Shown here piece after piece: positions 1 to 10,912 of a DNA stretch of 64,000 bases (positions are counted from its first letter, which is position 1; the number at the start of each line of letters is the position of its first letter). The notes beneath the pieces were generated by a model that ran no database searches, had not been told where the DNA came from, and saw only the letters and a list, made by a program, of their open reading frames with translations. A program made the translations under genes and the position numbers. The DNA is taken from the NCBI GenBank assembly GCA_008729055.1, contig SDUX01000007.1, positions 3,974,090-4,038,089 on the forward strand. Direction: 5' to 3'. The DNA comes from Pyropia haitanensis (taxonomy: Eukaryota > Rhodophyta > Bangiophyceae > Bangiales > Bangiaceae).

Positions 1-14
1 CAGCCGACCAGCCC

Positions 15-779
15 ATGGCGCGCACGCGGACGGTCGCCGCCGTGGACAAGAAGATTAAGAACCTCCGCACCCGCTTTATTGCCACGTGCGCGGTTATCAA
101 GGGTACGGGCATGAGTGCGGCCCACAAGGAGGACCAGATTATCAAGTTTGGCGGGGCTATGCTTTTCGACCTGGCGCGCGAGGCGTTTAAAAAGTCGCAC
201 GTTTCAACCCAGCAGACGGTGCACGAGCCGATGGACATGTGCGCGGATGCTGCAGCGAGCCCCGGCTCGCCCGCCGCTGGGCGCGCCCCGGGCGGGCCGC
301 CAGCAGGGGGGAGTACGGGGGGGGACAGCTCAGTTGCTGAAGGAATGGATGGCGATGAGGGGCAGGACAACGCTGCAGCTGATGACCGAGAGGGCAGCAA
401 GAGCGACGGCGGGTCAGCAGCGGAGAGCATTGGCGGCGAGAGCGATGGCGGCGCGGGCACTGGCAGTGAGGAGGCCAGTTCCTCCTTCTCATCCGGCAGC
501 CCCGCCAGCAAGGCACCTTCGCACACGGCGACCGCCGCCGAGATCGAGGCCAGCTCGCCCAAGCCCAAGAAGACCAAGAAGCCCACGGCGGCGGCCGTAC
601 TGCGCGAGTATTTGCAGCAAAAGCTTGTCACGGAGGGGGCCAGTGGGGCGGGCAACGGGGGCGCGAGCGGGGCGGCTGGGCGGGGCTCTGAGGCGGATGA
701 CGTCACGGACACTGATGTGCGCCGCGCCATGGTGAATATGCTGAACGCGTACGCCGAGAAGGCCCGCCGTGCGCAGTAA
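15..779 (+). CDS. Hypothetical protein, possible Myb/SANT-like DNA-binding partner of the Harbinger transposase (5' end open)
   Basis: The frame stays open to the left edge of the window, so the ATG at 15 may be internal and the gene partial. The first ~65 residues are basic and helix-prone (KKIKNLRTRF, then a G-T-G turn and a FGGAMLFDLAREAF helix). That resembles the end of the Myb/SANT-like domain found in the second protein of PIF/Harbinger transposons. Residues ~75-190 are low-complexity Gly/Ser/Ala/Asp. The tail returns to an ordered helix (VRRAMVNMLNAYAEKARR). It converges on the DDE transposase gene 660 nt away, and a two-gene layout is known for Harbinger elements. The DNA-binding assignment is inferred from context plus weak sequence character; no diagnostic motif is complete. 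Confidence 0.5.
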   Translation: MARTRTVAAVDKKIKNLRTRFIATCAVIKGTGMSAAHKEDQIIKFGGAMLFDLAREAFKKSHVSTQQTVHEPMDMCADAAASPGSPAAGRAPGGPPAGGSTGGDSSVAEGMDGDEGQDNAAADDREGSKSDGGSAAESIGGESDGGAGTGSEEASSSFSSGSPASKAPSHTATAAEIEASSPKPKKTKKPTAAAVLREYLQQKLVTEGASGAGNGGASGAAGRGSEADDVTDTDVRRAMVNMLNAYAEKARRAQ

Positions 780-1442
780 TAGTAGGCACTCGCTCTTTTC
801 GGTTATACTCCACGCATCCGTTTCTTTCTTGTTTGTTGGTTGAATGAACGATTGTTCTCCTCCGTCATTCACTGGTCGCTCGAGCTCCACCCCGCGCCCC
901 CCCGCCCACCCTTCTTCACATTCTCGTGGCCCCTGCCTCTCAAGTGGCTTGCTTGACCTCAACGCCCTATCGGCATCCTCCCCCCTCACGCCTTTGCCCA
1001 CACTTCCACCCACTCGCACAGAGCATCGTGCCCTGCGCCCCCCCCCTCCCCCTCCGCACCCCGCGAGCGTGGAACACCTCCCCCACCAGGCTCCCCGCAG
1101 CTACGTTGCCCGTCCGTCCTCTCTGGCGCCCCTCCCCACAGTAATCGGATGTCGCGCTGCGCCCCTGGAGCTTGTCACTGTTGTCCTTCCTGCCTAGGTC
1201 TTGCTCCGCCGCCCCACCTTCTTCTCCCCCCCCTTCCGCAGCCAGCCGCGTCACTCAATCCTGCACGGCCACCCCACCGACACACACCCCCCAGCCCCCA
1301 ACGCTCCGCACCCTGGAGCCCGCCGCAGCGTCCTTTCCCACAAACCCGCTCGCTCCCCCCTCACCCACCCCTTCCTCAACTGCGCTGGGGCATCCGCGCC
1401 AATCCGCTGACCCGCCGCCCCTACCCCCCCAGATGGCTACAA
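780..1442. other. Intergenic spacer between the two convergent transposon genes
   Basis: C-rich, pyrimidine-biased spacer holding the 3' ends of both flanking genes. I see no further gene, RNA or clear poly(A) signal. Confidence 0.5.
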
Positions 1443-3620
1443 TCATTGAGGGGCATCCACCCAGGGAAGCCCCAGAGCCTTGACCAGCTCAATGCGACGG
1501 CGGGCGCCAGCAGAGGAGGGTGTCTCATCACTTTCCGCAGCAACTACGGAGTTGCTGCTGTCCTCCTCGAGCGCGCTGGGGTCTGCCTCATAGGCGCCGT
1601 TCCGGTCCTCCAGGAAATTGTGGAGGAGGATGCATGCATGTTGCACACTAGCAGCCAGCTCCGGGTGAGCGTTGATCATCCGCAACACGTGCCATCTGCC
1701 TTTGAGGCGTCCAAAAGCGTTCTCGACTACGACGCGCATTTTTGCGTGTAGATGGTTAAAGCGCCGCATGGACGCGAGGTTTGGGCCGCGCATGTCCACT
1801 TCCCGGAAAGGTGTTATCTGTGGAATGGGCAATAGACAGGAAAAGAGAGATAAAACCCGACAACAATGGAGACACGTCTGCACATGATGACCCCAGCAGC
1901 AAGACAGATACAACCACGATAGGCGTCAGGTCTTCCTCCCGTGGGGCTCTGACAAGCCTCCCTCGCCCTGCGCCTCCCCGAGGGGGGCGGGTAGCAGCAA
2001 GAGAGCACCCCGCCTCCCCCCCCCCCCCCGCCCCCTCTGCGCCCCAGCGGCGCGCGAGGAGGACAGGAATGGATGCAACATTGCACAACACGTCACGCCC
2101 CCGCGCTCCCTGTCCACCCCCCCCCCCCCCCGTCTCCCACCTCCTCCCTCGTCGACAACCCCTGCGACTCAATCTGCAAAAGATGCCGCCCATTGCCGAG
2201 GCGCGCTGTGACGCTTCAGCAACGAGAAACACCCAGCAGTCGCTAACCAAAATGTCAATACAAACCCGACCTACCGCGGCAGCGTACCAGGAAGGCGGTG
2301 AGCGCAAACCCAGCATCTCCAAGGATGAATTCTCCGTCGGCAAGCGGGCGCCGGAAGTGGTCAATCGACAGCATCGCCCTGTGCCACGATCGCTCCTTGA
2401 ACACGAGAGAGTCCCCTCGAGACCCGGGAAACCCGCCAGCGAAGTAACGGAACAGGCGCGTGTCCGTGATGGCGAGAACCAACAGCGAGCACCTGGCGTG
2501 CCTGTCGGTAAAATCTTCCTTGTGCTCCCCAAAAGGGGTGAGCAACGGGGTGAGACACCCATCTACCGCGCCGCAACTGACGCAGTCAAACAAGCCATCA
2601 AAACAGAAGAAGGCAGCGACGAGGAGCGCGTGACAATACAGTAAAGGGTTGTGTCAGGCATGCTCATAAACCCCCCGTTCTCTCGCCTTGATGACAAACA
2701 CCGGAACAGAGTGCCAGGGTATCAATAAATGGCGCGTCAATACCCCCCCCTCCCCCTGTGCGGCAGCAACCCAAGTCAAACAGAGTGCATCACACGATAC
2801 AATGATGAGCTGCACACGAAGAATGAAGCGCAAAAGACAATGCGGATGTACCGTACAGACCGCGCCACCCGGAAAGGTTTCCACCCGTCAGGTTGGAAAA
2901 CGCTTCGCCAATGCGCTGACGCTCGGCGTGGTCCGGCCAAGTGAGGCACGGGAGGCCACAGATCAACGCGTTGACAACAGGAGTGCAAATCTTAGACAGC
3001 GTCGACTCCGCTACGTCCACAGCTCGGGCGACGACTCGCTGACGACCCCCTTGCGCGAGCCAAAACAGCACCGTGAAGATACGCCACCGTGGGGGTATGG
3101 CGGCTGGCCCCCGCAGGCCGGCAGGCAGGTGGGGCGCCACGCGCGCCACCAGCTGGTCAAAGTGTTGCGGGGTCATACGCACGTCCCTATAAAACGCGCC
3201 CTGCTCAATGCTCTTCCGGAAAAACCGCCCCACAAGATCTCTCGCCAGGGGGGCAGCGCGGTTGGACTGGCTGCAGATGGTGACCAGGTCAGCCAACTCG
3301 GCAAGCTCTACCAGCTCGGACGCCTGGCAGTCGCCGCCTGACCGCACGGACGAGAAAGTGCGGAAAAGCGACGGCACGGCGGCCCATGGCTCCCGGGCGT
3401 CTGTCTCCAACGCCCCCACGATGGTGACAATCCTCGACACCCACTCGCCCAGTGCAGCGTCTCCGCCCTGCCGACCCCAGCCCTCCAGAGCGCGTCCCGC
3501 AGACAGCGCCCCAGCCAGCTCCTCCAGATCTGGCTCGACGGTGCCAGCGTCACAGAGGGTATTCAGCATCATGACGTTGCGCGAAGCACAGGCGCCGAGG
3601 TAGAGAAGTTCACCGAGCAA
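1443..3620 (-). CDS. PIF/Harbinger-type DDE transposase, three exons, apparently intact
   Basis: Exons read on the minus strand as 3620-2869, 2576-2288 and 1817-1443, joining to 471 aa without a stop. Exon 1 carries the N-terminal helical region (FYRDVRMTPQHFDQLV) and a helix-turn-helix-like stretch (VARAVDVAESTLSKIC). Exon 2 carries GAVDG, with first catalytic Asp D256, then the family landmark GFPGSRGDSLVF and ILGDAGF (D338). Exon 3 carries VVENAFGRLKGRW (E379). The DDE triad is therefore complete. Intron 2 joins GFALTAFL to ITPFREVD, as in the family. Its donor is GTACGCTG and its acceptor TTCCACAG. Intron 1 (GTGGCGCG donor) is less certain but keeps the frame. The protein catalyses cut-and-paste DNA transposition in the nucleus. 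Base composition is visibly less GC-extreme than in the host genes downstream. I see no internal stop, so the copy may be young or active. Confidence 0.88.
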
Positions 3621-3730
3621 GCCAGGGTTGGCACGGGGACAGACAGGAGGAAAGAGGCAAAGGATGCGGCGCGCGTGAAGGGCGATCGCGGCTTGAGCGC
3701 GCCGTCGGCGCGCGCAACGGTCACGCGAGC

Positions 3731-3753
3731 CAGCCGTGAGGGGGCCACGGCTG
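3731..3753. repeat. Perfect 8-bp inverted repeat (hairpin) upstream of the transposase start
   Basis: CAGCCGTG at 3731-3738 is mirrored by CACGGCTG at 3746-3753 around a 7-nt loop. It lies ~110 nt upstream of the transposase ATG, near where an element end might be expected. It could be a subterminal repeat or chance in GC-rich sequence. Confidence 0.45.
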
Positions 3754-3898
3754 CGCTTGACACTTCACGAATAAAAAAATGAAATTACTCGACAGATTTA
3801 CTCAGCTCGTTGAGCCACTGGCTCAGGATCTGGGAAGCCTTCGTGAGGCGGTCTTAGCTCTGAGACAGGTTTGAGTCGCTTTGTGGCTGGATTGCCCC

Positions 3899-4018
3899 GG
3901 AACGCACGATTTGCCGCGCAAGTCGTCTGCTGAGTCGAATAAATCGTGAATAGTCCTCGGAACGCACGATTTGCCGCGCAAGTCGTCTGCTGAGTCGAAT
4001 AAATCGTGAATAGTCCTC
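3899..4018. repeat. 60-bp tandem duplication (two near-identical copies)
   Basis: The 60 bases from 3901 are repeated from 3961, with a single change at the penultimate base (CGG versus CAG). Because 60 is a multiple of 3, reverse-strand frames read as a repeated 20-residue segment. I found no support for a gene here. It flanks the Harbinger element. Confidence 0.9.
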
Positions 4019-6707
4019 AGCGGCGGGTGGTCGAAGCGCTGCCTTCGCCCAATGATGCGCGCGCCGCCTCGCGCGCCTCGATGCCGACGCGACTTCTTGG
4101 TGACTCGCGCGCGCTGTCGTCTTTTTTATTCGACTCTTATTCCAACCTCGGGCTTGGCTACGCCGACGCACGCGCACGCGTGGGTGGCGCCACACACATG
4201 GTTTGGGTGGCTCAGATCATCCAGTCTGACGGAAGGCGGCCGCCATGTCGGGCGGGGCGCGGGGCCGCCCCGGGGGTATCCGCATCGAAGACAGACCAAG
4301 AAAACCGCCTTGCCGGCGCGCAACTGCAACTCGACGAGTCCACATTGCGGACCCGGGCGTGCGTTCGACCGGCCGCTTTTCAGCACAACCCGACCACCCA
4401 CCGGCCAGCCCATCAAGATTTGAACCCCCTCGACACCCCCCCTCGTCCCCACGTGTGCGGTCGTGCGGTCCAGGGGGGTATCGTCGCGGTTGTGGCGTGC
4501 CCGCCAGCCGCATGGGGGCGGCGGCGTGCCGCCCCCCGAGGAGGCTTGATCGACCCGCCGCAGGCCGAGCGCAGATGGAAAGGTGGCCTCCTTACGTGAG
4601 GCGGCCCCACGCTTGATACCTTTGGGTGGAGATGTGGGCGCGCCCGCGTGTCGCCCAGCCCCCCCCCACGCTCCGCTGTCGCTCCAGTGCCCATACGACA
4701 GCCAGTGGCGGTTTTGTTTTGTTCGGCGGCCGAAGAGGGCCGAGCGCACCTCCCTTCGAGGCCCGCGAGAAGGACGGTGGCGTCCCCGCGCCACCCCCTC
4801 CAGGACACCCGAGACACAACGAGGTCGGCCAATGGGTGGCTGCAAGTGAGCTGGTGACCTGTGGATGGGCGTTCAGCTGGACAGCTCGTAGAGGAGGCTG
4901 ACGCCGACAGTCGTCTTCTGCCCTGCAGTTGGCTGACTCTATGGTCAAATTTCGTTCACGTGCGGCCTGCGGCGGGCGGTCCCGGAGGGGGGGGGGGGGT
5001 ACCGAACCGAATTGCTGGCGGCGGCCGACCACCAACCACTGCGGTGGGGAGGGTTCCACAGAGAAGAGCGGACAACCGCACGTTGCTCGCACCGCCGGGT
5101 GCGGCTGGTAATCCACAGCGCATAGGCGCCGCCCGGCGCGTGGTGACAAGCTTCCACGTGGGGGGGGCAGGTGGGCCCAGGCTGACCTTGTTGGCCGCCC
5201 GACGGCTTCCTGCGGCCGCAGGGGTGGGAGGGGGAGCAGCTCCTCGACGCGTCCGTCCTCTCTTGGCCCGCTTCGTGGACGCCCATAGGCTGGGCCGCCG
5301 CCCCCCCCGCTGCGGGGGGATTTTTCTCACCCGCTCCCCAAGCGCTCGTGGGTGGGGCTCGGTGGGGGGGGGGGCCGCTTGGGCAGCACGGTGCGCTTGC
5401 GCGGCTGCCGTGCCGCTCCCTAAACGATCGAGAGCCAGGGCTCGATGATTGACAGCCCGGTGTTGCGGTGCGTGTGGTCGTCCCTCGCGGCCGCGGGTGC
5501 GACAAATCGGCTTCGGGTTGTCGGAATCTAGACATTTTTGGATCCACCCGCACGCACCGTGGTGGGATGGTCGAGGCCCACCGTGAGCGCGGCCCCGTAG
5601 GATGGCCAGGCAAACGGGGGACCGCGAGCAAAGGCCCGACTCTTGAGCCGCACGAAAGCCGCGCGCAGTCTCCGTCCCCCCCCCCCCTCTCCACACCTCC
5701 CTCAGCGAGGCTGCACACGCCCTCCCCACCCCCCCCCCCCCGCTCCCCCCCCGCCGGCCAGTGTGTCCTGTATGCCCCTGTGGCGGGGGCTGGCGTGCGG
5801 CGGTCGTGGCCCCGCTGGCGGTGGCGGCGTTTTGACCAGCCTCCCGTGACGCACCACAGCCACCCATCTGCTGGCGAGTGGTGCGGAGGCGGCAGCCGGT
5901 CCGCCGCCGCGCCGTCCGGCGACCCCGGCCCGGCGGGCCGGCAGGGGGCGGCGGGGCGCGGGTGACCTTGCCCAACACCACCCGTGGGGCCCCCCTCCCC
6001 CAGAACCGCCACGGCACGATGCTCGCCCATGAGCGGGGGTGGACCGCCGCCCCCGGCGTCGGTGTGCACACACCTCCTCCCCTGCCCCTCCACGTGCGTG
6101 TGCGTGGTTGGGAGCGGGGGCGGGGTGTCCCGGCTGCCAAGCGACGACGCGCCGCAGCGGCGGGGGTGGCCGCTTTTTGTTCTGGCGTCGTGTGCTTCCC
6201 CGCCCGTCACTGCCCCGCCATTGTGGCCGTCGTCCGGTCGGCAGCCGGCCGGTCCGCCGCCCGCTCGCCCTCAGTGGGGCGGGGACGGGACGGGGCCGTG
6301 CTTGTGTTGCGCCCCCGACGGTTCGTGGGGGTGGGCTGGCGACGCCGACGTCCGGGGCCCCCGGTCTTCTGCAGGCGCCGTCCCGTCACGGCGGTCGTCC
6401 CGCGCTTGCGGGCCAAGACGTGCGCAGCCGGGGCGGGGCGTGCGCGGCGGCTGACCCGCCGCCGTCACGGCGCTCGTCGACACGCGCCGTTTTTGTGTGG
6501 CGCTGGCTCCGTCGGTGGTATTTGCCCGGCTCCTCCCCCGCTTGTGAACTCATTCCCCCTGTTTTGGACCCGTTCCCTGTCTGCCTGGTTCCCTCTTTTC
6601 CCCGCTCTCTGCTGGTGACGCCTTGCCTAGTAGCGCCTTGTCGGTGCAGTGGACCCAAGACCGCCGGCGGCGGTGAGCCGGCACGCCGGGCGCCGCCGCC
6701 CCCTACC

Positions 6708-8185
6708 ATGTCGTCCCCCCCGCCCACCGACTGGGTGTCCCCCAGCGTCGCCTCCCGAAGGCGACGCACGTCCGCCCCCTCCCTCTCCACGTACCCTCGG
6801 CGGCCGGTGTCCACGTCCCCCCCCGCCGGGCGCGCGGCGCGGCCGCCGTCTACGCCTCGGGCTACGACGCGGCCGACGGAGGCAGTGACGGGGAGGATGC
6901 GGACCGTGCCGCCCAAGCGGCCAGGGAGGCCCACTGGCAGGAGATGCGCCAGTCTATCCGCTACTCGGCGCTGCGAACGGCCGAGGCCAATAAGCGGGGC
7001 TACTACTTTGGGATGAGCAACAAGGCGCCGCTCGTCGACGCCGACGGCCGCCCGCTGCGGCCGCCCCGTGCGTTCCCGTCGGCCCACCTGCGGCCGTGGC
7101 GGTCGCCCGTGCGGTCGGTGGGCGGGCGCGGCCGCCGGCGGGGCGAGCCGCCCGCCGACGGAGCGGACGACGACGATGAGGAGGGGTCGACCGGCGATGG
7201 GAGCAACGGCGGCAGCGGCAGCGGCGGCGGTGATGGTGGCGGCGGCGTCCAGCGGCTGGTGCTACGGTGGGGGGGGGCAAGCGCGTCCGGCAGCAGCAGC
7301 AGCAGTGGCGGCAGCCTCGAAGGCCTCCACTTCTTCCCAAGGTCGTGCCTGCGGTGCCCGATCGACGACAGCGACGTGGGCGTCGACGGCGGGTGCGGGG
7401 GCGCCTGCGGTGGCCCCGGCGGCCGCTGCGTAGCCACACCAGGCGGCGTCGGCGGCAGAGGCGGCGACGGCGCCGGCGTAGACGGTGGTGGCGGCGGCGC
7501 CCGCGCCCGCTCCGCCCCGCTCGCGGTGCCCAATGGAGGCGCAGGGGTGGTTCGAGGGCGCCGCACCGAGCGGCTGCCGCCGAGAAAAAGCACGTTGCGG
7601 ACGCGGGAAGCGGCGGCGGCCGCGGCGGCGGCGGTGCGGGCGGCGGTGGCGGCGACGGTGGCGGAAGCAGACGTGATCACCCCCGCCGGGGGTGACGACG
7701 CGGCGACCGCGCTCGACGGCGGCTGCTGCCACGGCGGGGGTGAGCCGGACGGGCCCGACGCGCCCGTCGATGGGCTGGCGGACGAGTGGATTTCGTGGCA
7801 CCTGCGTGACGCCGCCGACGAAGGCGCGGGCAGCGACGGCGGCGGCGCTGTTGGTGACACCCGCGGCGACGGCGGCGGCGTTGTTGATGACACCCGCGGC
7901 GACGGCGACGGCAATGACGGCGACAGTGAGGGCGGCGGTGGCGACAGCGACGACGGTGCCGGCGGGCCGGCACGCCTGGCCGTCGTCACGGACGGGACGC
8001 CGCCGCTGCCGCCCGCGCCGCCCCCTCCCGAGGGCGACGGCACGGCGGCGGCCGCTGCCGCCGCCGCCGCTGCCGCCGCCGACGGCCGCGGCGGCGGCGG
8101 TGGCAATGGCGCAGAGGACGCGTGGCGGCTGGAGATGGCGGGCGGCGCGGCAAAAGGGCACTGGGCCGCCCGCGACGGGCCGTGA
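6708..8185 (+). CDS. Hypothetical Gly/Asp/Ala-rich protein, apparent 1-nt frame break
   Basis: A plausible start at 6708 (MSSPPPTDWVSPSVAS) runs in one frame. After the C-run in the ~6815-6830 region the protein-like signal moves to the next frame, beginning AVYASGYDAADGG and continuing to the stop at 8185. Restoring one C would give a single 492-aa protein. The best-ordered part is EAHWQEMRQSIRYSALRTAE followed by NKRGYYFGMSNKAP. The rest is Gly/Ser/Asp/Ala low complexity with a Trp-containing patch (DEWISWHLRDAADE) near residue 360. I do not recognise the family. The change of residue bias at the break, and the lack of an upstream ATG in the second frame, support one gene, but it may still be spurious. 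Confidence 0.4.
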
Positions 8186-9557
8186 GGCGGGGGGGGGGGG
8201 GGGGGGGCGCATCCGCGGCCGCGGCGGGCGGCCGAGCCGGCGCGGCGGGCCCGCGGTGGAGCGGTCGACGCGCCGCTTTCGGGCGCACGGGTGCGCGCGC
8301 ACCCGCCGCCCGCGGCGGACGTGGTGCCGTCGACCGCGCGCGGGCGCGCCGGCGCGCCCCCGCCGCCGGCGCGCGCCGTGGAAGCAGCCGCCGCGCCGGT
8401 GGGGGGCGCGGCAGGCTTTGTGTGTTTTTTTTTTTTTTCTGGGCCTGCCGCTGCTGGTCGACGCGCAGCGGGGGCGGGCGCGCCCGGTTGCGCCGCGCCC
8501 TGCGGCGTCACGTCGGACCGACGGCCGGCGGGGGCGCGGTGGGGTACCGCCTCGGCCGTACCGGCGTGGCGAGGTGCGGGGACGGGTGAGGGGGGGAGAG
8601 GACCAGCGTGTCGTCCGTGCCGGCCGCCGTGAGTGGGCCACCGGGCGCACCGCCGCGGCTACTGTATCAGTAAAGTTATACGTAGGTGTATTGGAGTGGC
8701 ACGGGCTGGGTGCTGCCCAACTGTGCACGGCGGAGGAGGGCCGCCGGGAGGAAAGGTGGCGGGTGTTGGGGACTGGCTAGACGAGCAGACTGGCTAGGTG
8801 TGGTCGCTACCGCACCGCGGGGCGCGTCCGATTCGCTGCGCGGTCTTCACCGCTGGCACGCACCGGCGGCGGGGGTGAGCGCGGGGACGGTCACCATGTG
8901 AAGCAAACGGGCCCCGGTGTTGCGCGGCGTCTCTGCCTGGGGCTCGGCACCACGCGGCTGTGCGCGTACTAGCAGCTTCGTTGTTGGAGACCGCAGCCCG
9001 TGGTTCGAGACAAGTAGTGCAGCCAAGGAAGGAAAGAGCCTGGAGGAGGCATAACCACAGATTGAGTGTGTTTGCACGATTACTCCTGCCTGCCAGATGC
9101 GGGTGTGCCAGTTGGTTCAGTCTACGAAGGTCCGGACCAGGTGCACGAGAAGACCTCCCAGCTTGATGAAACAAATAGAACACAGCAGTCTTTAGTGAGT
9201 CCAAGAAACCCTCTCCACAACAAGTGAGGCGAGCGGTGAAAGCAGCAGCGACGAGGCGGAAACACGCCGCCGCCAGGACCAATCACCGCAGGTGCCATGG
9301 CGGTACGGCTACACGAATCCGACCCCCATGGGGACACTGCTCCCCCATGTCTGCAACCGGGAGAGGCTCACAACAATGAGACCCGACCACGGGTGGTCAA
9401 CGGGGCGGCAGGTAGCCAGGCCAACAGCGGAGAATGACCAAGGCGTTTGCCCTGAAAAAACGGTACGACGGAACCGCAGGCAGTCGCACGCAAAGCATCC
9501 GGTGGTTGGGACGGGGCTGCCCCAGCGCGGGCGACAACGATTCTCCAACCGCGCCAC
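8186..9557. other. Intergenic; begins with a long G run
   Basis: A run of about 20 G follows the preceding stop (8188-8208), and a T-run occurs near 8424-8438. The second half is less GC-extreme. No supported gene; some of this is presumably 3' flanking sequence of the minus-strand methyltransferase-like gene that ends at 9558. Confidence 0.5.
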
Positions 9558-10912
9558 TCATGTTGCAGCGGCCGCCGTCTGGGCTTTGCCGCCCTCATCG
9601 TCGTACGCTGCGTGGATGGCGTCGTCTGGGAGCGGCAGCTGCGCCTCAATCCCCCGCTTCCGCCGGAAGAGGCGCACCCCATACGTGCCGACCACCTCCC
9701 CCAGCGGGTCATAGTAGTTGAGGATGGGCGCGTACTTTTCTCGCCGCGCGTCGTGGAGAAGCACGAGCGAGTCGTCATTGAGGTAGGGCAACACCTTGAG
9801 CGCACACGCCACACGGGCACGCCCGTCGATGAGCACAACGTCAAAGACGCTCTCGTTGAGGGCGGTCACCGCATCGACGTACGCCTTGAAAACACGGTAC
9901 GTGCCTTCCTCAAACGCGTGGCTGACGCCCCACCCGCCCGTGCCGCGGTCCACGGGCGCGCAGGTGTACGAGACGCGCTGAGAGAGGCCCTTGATCGACA
10001 GTTTCTCCTGCATCCGCAAGCACCATTCCCCTGTAGATGCGAACAGCCGGTGGGGGAGGAGCGCGGGGAGGATGAAACCATGGTAAGGGTGATCAGACAG
10101 AAAGAAACACCAGCAGCATCAAGGCGACAAGTGAAGCGCGCGGTATGGCAGCAGGGGTGAGTCCAGGTCCAGCGCACAAGCAGGAGTGCCATGACAATCC
10201 TCTTCCTCACAGGCTGGGGTCGCGTGACGCAGCCACGTGGGCTAAGGGACAGTGACACGCCCCCCCCCTCCCCCCCCCCTCCCCCGCTCCCGCGCACTGC
10301 AGACGCAAGGAGGCAGAACAACGTACTGTCGTGCTCAATCGAGTAGGCGCGCTTGGCCATGGGAGCAAACGCCAACGTGCTACCACCCGAGCCGTACTCG
10401 AGATACACCATATCCTTGCGCATCACCTCCAGCATCGATGCCGCCTCCTCCCGCGTCATCCACAGGGCCTTGAGCGCCTCGGCAGACGGGAGCTCCTGGG
10501 GTGCTTGCGCCACGTCCGTGTCTACCGCCGCGGCCGCGCCGGCCTCTGCGCCTACGGGCTGCTCCCCGTCGGCGTCGCGACCCGCGACCGCCTCGAGCCT
10601 GTCGGTCAGCGACGCGGCGGTGGTGGCGTCCTCCCGCCGCAGCACCGCCGGTGCCGGCACGTCCCCCGCGGCCGGAGGCGACGACAGGGGGCCCAGCCGG
10701 ATGGGGGCGCCCGCCAGGAACAGGCAGACGCTGCCAATGGTAAAGGCGAGCAGCAGCCAGCTGACCAGCCGACCGCGGCGGCTGGTGCCGGCGGGGAAGA
10801 GGTGCGGCAGGTCCCCGCGGGGGCTCCCCGTCGCCCCATCAGCCCCGCGATGAGTCGAAGGCGACGGTGACCGCGACGGCCGCGCCGTCGGCGCGCCGAG
10901 GGTGACGGACAT
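9558..10912 (-). CDS. Type II membrane protein with SAM-dependent methyltransferase-like domain
   Basis: Two exons (10912-10327 and 10030-9558) join in frame to 352 aa. The intron (10326-10031) has donor GTACGTTG and acceptor ATCTACAG; joining restores YSIEHDREWCLRMQEK across the junction. Residues 1-48 are Ser/Pro/Arg-rich and basic. Residues ~49-68 form one hydrophobic segment (WLLLAFTIGSVCLFLAG), a signal anchor. After a ~100-residue linker comes EYGSGGSTLAFA, a glycine-rich motif I of class I methyltransferases, with the acidic end of the next strand in SIEHD. Exon 2 has FDVVLIDGRARVACAL and LVLLHDARREKYAPILNYY. The topology suggests a Golgi or ER lumenal enzyme, perhaps acting on polysaccharide, but the substrate is unknown. 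The intron contains a long C/T run on the plus strand at 10259-10290. Confidence 0.75.

Larger units (their letters stand above)
3621..6707. other. Intergenic, very G/C-rich, apart from the hairpin and 60-bp duplication
   Basis: Long open frames exist on both strands (for example minus 4945-6210), but they are dominated by Arg, Gly, Pro and Ala, overlap one another, and show no recognisable domain. They are best explained by rarity of stop codons in G/C-rich DNA. Several long G or C runs occur. I see nothing else I can support. Confidence 0.5.

Noticed and set aside
3854..4195. 113-residue minus-strand frame with a duplicated 20-residue unit
   Set aside because: Created by the 60-bp tandem duplication; basic low-information peptide with no domain.
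4945..6210. 421-residue open frame on the minus strand (and similar long frames in 4-7, 11-13, 28-30, 43-46 and 56-58 kb)
   Set aside because: Arg/Pro/Gly/Ala-dominated, overlapping others in several frames, no domain; expected where G/C-rich DNA rarely forms stop codons.
6954..8728. Long antisense frames over the 6.7-8.2 kb hypothetical gene
   Set aside because: Mirror images of GGC/GCC-rich repeats; composition only, no motif.
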